DNA of 12,500 nt, taken from Botryococcus braunii (Eukaryota; Chlorophyta; Trebouxiophyceae). Shown piece after piece: positions 1 to 6,548 of the stretch. Below the pieces are notes generated by a model. That model did not search any database, was not told the origin of the DNA, and was given only the letters and a program-made list of their open reading frames with translations. A program made the translations under genes and the position numbers. The stretch covers positions 95,001 through 107,500 of the forward strand of contig MVGU01001273.1 of assembly GCA_002005505.1 (NCBI GenBank), written 5' to 3'. Every line of letters begins with the position of its first letter. The stretch's first letter is position 1.

Positions 1-514
<514 letters not shown>

Positions 515-515
515 C

Positions 516-736
516 TTTTGGTACTGTTCTTCGCCATCCAGAAATATCTGGTGAATGATTCGGGGTATCTTTCCCAGCATCTCCTCTTCTGTGTTCAAGC
601 CATCCTTCAATTCCTGCTCGCCAGTTCCCGTCATTTTCTTATCAAACTTTCTTATGCCTCTCCTCAAGTATATTTGCCTCAGTTGGATCAAGGTAGTAAT
701 CGCATCATCCATGATGTCCACGCCCATTTTATGCAT
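516..736 (-). CDS. Partial gene, exon: GT32 (OCH1-like) glycosyltransferase N-terminal part
   Basis: The minus strand is open for 73 codons plus 2 nt from an ATG at 736-734 (a second ATG is at 727-725) to a strong donor, AA|GTATGT, with GT at 515-514. The translation has a charged helical stretch followed near its end by KIPRIIHQIFLDGEEQYQ. The pattern (K)IP(K/R)IIHQ-hydrophobic is the hallmark start of the sugar-binding DXD glycosyltransferase family (GT32, Gly_transf_sug). These are Golgi or ER type II membrane enzymes that transfer a sugar from a nucleotide sugar. The DXD motif would lie in a downstream exon beyond the left edge of the window. The 5' limit is uncertain: TGA occurs in frame two codons before the ATG and no good acceptor AG lies between, so this may be the first coding exon. 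Acceptor substrate cannot be inferred. Confidence 0.55.
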
Positions 737-1175
737 TATTTGTCATGGACTTGAGAGAAACACCTTCACCTGATGTCTTTGGCAAGGCCATGACTCGTCT
801 TGGGATAAGTCAATCATGGGGTGGGCTTAACCAAAAGATAGAAGATAGCTTTTTTTAGTTATAAGAACAAAAACTTGTGGTTAGTTTCTTCAAAATGCCC
901 CGTCCATCATGACACGGTATTAGGGTCACGTTGCCATGCCTCATCGAAAAATGGTTGGACCCAATACCGCTACCAGCAATAAAGACTTGAAACGTTGCGC
1001 AGAATCAAGTGGTCATATAGACACAGGACAGGTTTGCTCTGATCAAATTAGGGTTGCCAGCCCTCCTCTCGTCGGCACTGGGGACTCTCCAAGCGTCTGT
1101 AGCTGAAGTACATACAAAGTTCATGCAATCTGAAGTGCTACCTTAGAAACAAAGTATCGCCGACGTTCGACTTAC
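737..1175. other. Probable intron or 5' region of the minus-strand glycosyltransferase gene
   Basis: No supported coding sequence. On the minus strand there is one pyrimidine-rich acceptor-like site (TATCTTTTGGTTAAG, AG at 827-826) and one donor-like site (CATCAG|GTGAAG, GT at 769-768). They would bound a 56-nt exon at 825-770, but its phase does not fit either neighbouring exon. Confidence 0.3.
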
Positions 1176-1259
1176 CGGCAGAAACTTAGAAAACGACACG
1201 ACCACCATGCCAAGCAATAGCAGGGCTTGAGCCATTGCCCGTTCTTTGTCGCGAAACAT
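1176..1259 (-). CDS. Candidate first exon with signal anchor (possibly same gene as 516-736)
   Basis: The minus-strand frame starts at ATG 1259-1257 and gives 28 codons, MFRDKERAMAQ, then a hydrophobic run ALLLLGMVVVSF and SKFLP, ending at a near-perfect donor CCG|GTAAGT (GT at 1175-1174) in phase 0. A short charged tail followed by a single membrane segment is the usual N-terminus of a type II Golgi glycosyltransferase, which fits the GT32-like exon downstream on the same strand. The frame stays open upstream to 1460, so the true start could be earlier. In that case the segment with KGPTTASIVTIWILKDVMF could instead be the end of a drug/metabolite-transporter-like protein. The splice join to the exon at 516-736 could not be resolved: that exon has no acceptor in a matching phase. 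Confidence 0.35.
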
Positions 1260-1384
1260 AACGTCTTTCAAAATCCATATTGTCACGATAGAGGCCGTCG
1301 TTGGCCCCTTTCGCAGACCGGCGTGTCTCGAAGCAGTTCGATAAATGCAACGCGGTAAAATTCTCATCGCATCAGTAGGGTTGG

Positions 1385-1417
1385 CATTTTCTACGCTTTT
1401 TGCCGATCTACGTACGT
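1385..1417. repeat. Dispersed repeat, copy 1 (core TTTTCTACGCTTTTTGCCGA)
   Basis: The 33 bases from CATTTTCTACGC to CTACGTACGT recur at 2650-2682 with a single mismatch, 1265 bp away. Immediately after this copy the sequence folds back on itself: CGATCTACG at about 1405 is complementary to CGTAGATCG at about 1439-1447. The repeat encodes the same minus-strand peptide (RSAKSVEN) in both places only because the DNA is repeated. Confidence 0.85.
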
Positions 1418-1460
1418 CGCGAAGGCGTAAGTAGGTCGCGTAGATCGCGGCAGACTGCAC

Positions 1461-2005
1461 TAGTTGATCAAGGACATCCTAGTGGTTAATATTGCCCGGC
1501 GTAGTTCATAAAAAGTCGTCCATCTTCATCCACTTTTGTAGCAAAAAGTGGCCTGTTGGCACATGGGAAAACTTGAGTATTTTTTAGATAAGACAACATG
1601 AAATAAACAATTACTTCAACAATTACTTCAAACCTTGCTGACGGAACACCATCGTCAGTAAGGATAATGCCTGCATGCGCACCGACACCAGGACTTCAAA
1701 CAAGCCTTATTGAAGGCACATAACAACAAGACGTGAGCCGTGGGTTACCCCTTGGGTTTGCCCACTCATATTTCTATCTCCTGGAGGTGCTAGTTGACTT
1801 CCAGAAGTGGCACAACACATTGAGGCTTATGAATTGCCAAGATCTAAGTGCTTAGTCAATTCCAGGCCTCAGCATTTCATCATAAGACTAGACAAATGAT
1901 AAGGTCATACTGGAGTTCATGAGAGAACACCAAGATCAGCGTCCAAACAGCATCTATACAAGTATTCACGCATGGAATGCCTTAGAAACTGTCTGAGCAC
2001 CCGCA
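1461..2005. other. Non-coding or unrecognised region
   Basis: Moderate AT content, stops in all frames, no splice-bounded open stretch that I could support. Nothing recognised. Confidence 0.5.
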
Positions 2006-2068
2006 GACACTCTTAAAGAGTACATAGACACTCTTAAAGAGTACATAGACACTCTTGAAGATTACAAA
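2006..2068 (+). repeat. 21-bp tandem repeat, three copies
   Basis: The unit GACACTCTTAAAGAGTACATA occurs at 2006-2026 and 2027-2047 identically, and at 2048-2068 with a few changes. Each unit contains the palindrome CTCTTAAAGAG. In one plus frame the unit reads as the heptad DTLKEYI, giving an amphipathic coiled-coil-like peptide that ends at TAA (2069-2071), but TGA lies five codons upstream of the first unit. It may be a small exon remnant or simply a minisatellite. Confidence 0.9.
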
Positions 2069-2071
2069 TAA

Positions 2072-2590
2072 ACAGCAGATACGTATCTCGCATTGCTCAG
2101 TAAGTACAAACCACGTGGCAGATGAGGTCGGCATGGCCTAGATACTTTGTTCAATGATCCATGTCCCCAAAGTCACATGTCAATTTATTGGATAATGACA
2201 ATTAGGGTCTCATCTGCAATTAGATTATCACAACAATTTTTCGCTTTGCATGTCCAGTCAGACACTGTCGAAGTTGTTTCAATCAAGTTAAAGCTTTTCA
2301 CCCACAGAAACTAAAAACCTTGTCAAAGAAAACAAAAAAAACTGCAATTTTATACAATACAGTACATTTGTACTGCAGTACGGCAGAAGTCCGGTGTACT
2401 TCTGCCAGGTCGGATAAGCATGATCGGACACCATAAGTACCGAAAAGAGTCCATGTACACACGAAACGCAGCTACTGATTAAAGATTATATTATAGACTA
2501 TGTTTTCAATGGCATGAATAGCGCAAAATCCCCAAAAACATGAAAACAACAAGCGTAGGGCATGAATAGTTGGATCCCATCTACGTACGC
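2072..2590. other. Non-coding or unrecognised region
   Basis: AT-rich DNA with no open frame of note and no RNA gene that I can see. Contains short direct and inverted words such as AGTACATTTGTACTGCAGTACGG near 2361. Confidence 0.45.
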
Positions 2591-2682
2591 TTTTTCTACG
2601 CTTTTTGTACGTACGCGTACGTACGGAACGCGTAGTTGCCCAAGTCTATCATTTTCTACGCTTTTTGCCGATCTACCTACGT
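2591..2682. repeat. Dispersed repeat, copies 2 and 3, with an 18-bp palindrome
   Basis: The word TTTTTCTACGCTTTTTG occurs at 2591-2607 and the 33-bp version of copy 1 at 2650-2682. Between them GTACGTACGCGTACGTAC at 2607-2624 is a perfect 18-bp palindrome. The arrangement suggests remnants of a transposable element or a local palindromic repeat family. The minus-strand open frame across this region (2932-2498) is not recognised. Confidence 0.8.
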
Positions 2683-2956
2683 ATTTGCTGCTAGCCACGG
2701 GCTTTCGGTGAACCAAGAAAGCGATAAATTCAGAAGTCCAGAAGTTGTACGCATATTTTCCGAAATCAATGATGTCCACTTTCACTGTATTAAATGAAAG
2801 TTTTTGGACCTGGCCTGAGCTTGCAGGGGTTTCCGCCTGTACGGCTGGATACCGGCCAGTGTCGACGTATCTCCTGTCAGAAAACGATGCATCGCTGCGT
2901 GTCAATTTTGAAGTAAAGTTTAAGAATTTCAAATTTTGAGCCTGATTCCAACTCGG

Positions 2957-3117
2957 ATGCCGTTGAGTGTGCCAAACCCGGCCAATCTGGAGGGGCTCGT
3001 TTCTCAGATAGCTAGGCCAGTAGTGCCAACGATAGTTCTACCAATCAAACCTAAGACGTTGAAGAGACGTATTAGGTCACTTGGTGTCCTGCAAGACGTG
3101 GAGGACAATCCAGAGGG
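2957..3117 (+). CDS. VTC2: VTC2-like gene, candidate exon 1
   Basis: ATG at 2957 opens 53 codons plus 2 nt, ending at a good donor, GAGG|GTAAGC, with GT at 3118-3119. The next exon's acceptor at 3332-3333 restores the frame exactly (GG+G). The peptide (MPLSVPNPANLEG... ending QDVEDNPEG) does not resemble the plant N-terminus VPTVVSNYQ with its following Cys-rich segment, so the link rests on splice signals, phase and position only. TAA lies in frame at 2921-2923, so any coding start lies between there and the donor. I saw no obvious upstream uORF of the kind that controls plant VTC2 translation. Confidence 0.45.
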
Positions 3118-3976
3118 GTAAGCTGCCTTTCAAGAAGTATAGGGTCCAACACAACACCCACAGTAGTCAGAGGGCCAAGTACCACCATGCGTATATCGTC
3201 ATTTACAGCATGAATCCTGTATGCAGCACGGGACTGTAATGTCTCACTCTCATTTTTTCAAGTGGCTTTTGTATCGAGTAGGGTTTTTTGGATGCAAGGC
3301 AAGCCATTCATTCGCACCTTCATTCACACTCAGGTCTAACGGAGGAGACGGTTCCGATGGGGGTGCTCTTTCAGACAGCATAAAGACTGGGAAATCCGTC
3401 CAAAAGGTGCCAAAGGGTGGAAGTTTGCTGGACATGTGGACACATGGTGCTTGGGATGAGGGGCCGAGCAGGGCCTCTTCAAGGATGATGTAAGGGAACT
3501 ACACACGCAGATCCGTCCAGGGAAATATGGGTTTTTAGCTCAATTCAATGAAGGGCGCCACTCCAAGAAACGGCCAACTGAGTACAGCCTGGCACAGGTG
3601 AAGGCTTAAAGCTAGCCAACAGAAAGAGTCACGTACAATGGTGTGCTTTCATCATTCAACAATTGTGGCAGTTCAGAAGAAAAGGAAGAGGAAGAAGAAG
3701 AAGAAGAAGACAAAGAAGTCAAGGAGTAACTGCTGGGGTTGCAGGCTATAGGGACCCTCAATTCATATGGTCCTCAGGAGTTTTTTATATTACCTTTGTG
3801 CAGTTTGCATTCATGCTAAGTGGGGTTCTGTGAATGAACCAGCTGTGCACCCCTGCCTGCCGTGCCTGTTTGACAGCATGCATGCCTGGCTGCCTGACTG
3901 TTCGCCCGCCCGGGCGCGCGCGTGTACCTACATGGGCGTGAGTGTGTGCTGTACATGCCTGTGCGTGAGAGTGTGC

Positions 3977-4055
<79 letters not shown>

Positions 4056-5414
4056 CGCGCACACGTGTGCGCATGCCCCGTGTGTGACGGGGGAAGGGGG
4101 GCGGGAAGTGAGGAAGGGTCCCTCAAGCGCGGCGGGAGGATGTTGCAAGTTGATACTTGATGAACATAACATGCATATGAAGCTGTTTGGGAATGACCTC
4201 GTGCGGTTGAGGAGGGAGGCCAATGTTTGCAAAATCCCCAGCACATACCCTAGCAGGCAAGCGAACATGCTCCCAGTGAGTGAGCGGATTTTGCAAACAT
4301 TGGCCTCCCTCCTCAAGCCAACAAGTTTGAGGGGGTGAGCCTGAAGAGACTCAAATGACATTCACGCTTTTTGGCAGGTGGTGTAGCCATTCGATCTGCA
4401 GAAGTTCAACTTCCAGAAGGCTCTCCAAAAGGAGGTCCTTTATAAGGTTGTCAGCGGGGAAGAGGATTTGTACTCCCCGTCCTCTGTTGTTGCAGACAAC
4501 CCGAACCTGGTTTCCATCAACATCAGCCCAATCGACTACGCCTATGTTTTGCTCCTGCCGAGGGTCATGTCCAACATTCCCCAGGCAAGCCACTCTTCGC
4601 TCGCGCTGCCTGCTCTTGGACCTGCTATTAGTCTCTGCCCCGTCAAGGACATGGTTCCCTTCCTCATGCTGTCCGTTGCTAGTCCTGCTTGCCACTCTGC
4701 TTCAAAACGCAGGGATCGCATCCCTTAGATGCTACTCTTTGCGGATGCCGGGTACATCGTAACCCATGTCTAACCAATTGCATTGAGTGTATTGTGGCAG
4801 TTACACATTTCTCAAATGCCACCCTCTGCCAAGCCCTGGTACATCATAACCGATGTCCAGCCACTTGCATTGAGTGCTTTGTGGCAGTACACATTTCTGC
4901 TATGCCAACCCTTTGCCGAGCCCTGGGACATCGTGACCGATGTCTGGCCAGTTGCACTCAGTGCGTTGTGGCCCACAACATGTGGAGCGCGTTTTGCATG
5001 GCTAAAATTTCTGTTCGATTCGACCGTAAAGTAGAGAGTGTATGCGTGCAGCTAATATCAGAAGACACGCTGCTTCTGGCGCTCCAGTACTGCCACTTGG
5101 CAGACAATCCTCACTTCCGCATGGGCTACAACTCTTTGGGCGCCTATGGGACTGTCAACCACCTCCACTTCCAGGTTTCATCCTCCCAACCCTTGTGTTC
5201 CCCGGAAACAAGTGTGCACACATCCACACCCACGCCCCCAAATGCATGCACACATCCACACCCACGTCCCCACATGCATGGACACATGCAGGCATGTGCG
5301 CATGCACACACACGATCCTCCCTCCATCCCTTTGTCCCTCTCTCTCCCGCCCTCGCTCCCCCCTCTCGCTTGCTCGCCTGCGGTCCCCCCCCCCCGGAGT
5401 GTGTGTGAGGCCAC

Positions 5415-5507
<93 letters not shown>

Positions 5508-5609
5508 TCCCCCCCCCTCCCCCCTCCGTTTCTCCCCCGCCCCCCCACACACATACACAGGAGGGGGAGGGGGAGAGGGGGAAGGTAGGAGACTCAGGGA
5601 AAGCAAGGG

Positions 5610-5671
<62 letters not shown>

Positions 5672-5739
5672 TGTGTGTGTGAGAGAGAGAGGGGGGAGAG
5701 GGAGAGTGAGAGGGAGAGGAGAGAGAGGGAGAGAGAGAG

Positions 5740-5822
<83 letters not shown>

Positions 5823-5841
5823 GGGGTGGGGGAGGCGACAG

Positions 5842-5927
<86 letters not shown>

Positions 5928-6508
5928 GGGGGGGTTTAGAGAGGTGGGGGGCGAGACACAACACGTTCGCTTGTGCATTTGTGCGGGGAGGGTTACAGGA
6001 TGGTTAGCAGACACGACAATAGTTTACAAGTGATGTTAACAAAGGTACGGGGCTGCAAACCCACTTTGGAAGTGTTCAACAGGAGCAGGAATGTCTGCGA
6101 CGATCCTCAACTGATTTTTGTTTTTTTGTGCCCTGGGGGGGGGGGGGGGAGGGGTAGGCATACTATCGGCAGGCCCCCTTTGCAGTGGAGAGGGCTCCCA
6201 CGGAACCCATACCGGGCGCCGTGGTACCCGAGGGGGTCCGGGTGACTTCATGTGACAAAGGATGGGAAGGAGGAAGAAAACGCCTGCAGGAGACCAATGT
6301 GCCCCACAACATGTTTGTAGTGGACTCCGGGCATTGTTTCTTCATTTATCCCAATGCTTTCGCGGCTGCCAAGGCCCCTGGGAAGGTTCCAGAATCCCTT
6401 CTTGACACGCAGGTGCTGATGCTCCCTCTGGTGATTGCCCGGGGGGTGGGGGGGGGACCACACACACACACGCATGCACGCACGCGCGCACGCACGCACG
6501 CACGCACG

Positions 6509-6548
<40 letters not shown>

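Larger units (their letters stand above)
3598..4377 (+). other. VTC2-like gene, intron 2 (780 bp)
   Basis: Runs from GTGAAG to the acceptor CTTTTTGGCAG. It holds a short (GAA)n stretch (about 3680-3710), a long (GT)n array with alternating purine/pyrimidine flanks, and a perfect 31-bp inverted repeat close to the acceptor. Open frames on both strands across the (GT)n are repeat artefacts. Confidence 0.85.
5175..6157 (+). other. VTC2-like gene, intron 4 (983 bp), mostly microsatellite
   Basis: Runs from GTTTCA to AG at 6156-6157. It carries four long arrays in the order (TC)n, (GT)n, (GA)n, (CA)n. All large open frames here, on either strand, are low-complexity artefacts. The acceptor is odd: a run of 15 G (6135-6149), then AGGGGTAG, separates it from the nearest T-rich tract (6113-6127). 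Confidence 0.88.

Noticed and set aside
770..825. 56-nt minus-strand exon linking the signal-anchor exon to the GT32-like exon
   Set aside because: Splice sites look fair and it is open (HPMIDLSQDESWPCQRHQ), but its phase does not match the upstream phase-0 donor, and the downstream exon lacks an acceptor.
3767..4361. Open frames of Cys-Val or His-Thr repeats on both strands
   Set aside because: They translate (GT)n and its flanks inside intron 2 of VTC2.
4351..4762. Other-frame ORFs over VTC2 exon 3 on both strands
   Set aside because: Only the frame with KFNF and SINISPIDY matches the enzyme; the rest are shadows.
5042..6014. Long low-complexity ORFs, up to 321 codons
   Set aside because: They cross four microsatellites in intron 4. 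Only the exon 4 segment (5052-5174) has protein similarity, and in a different frame.
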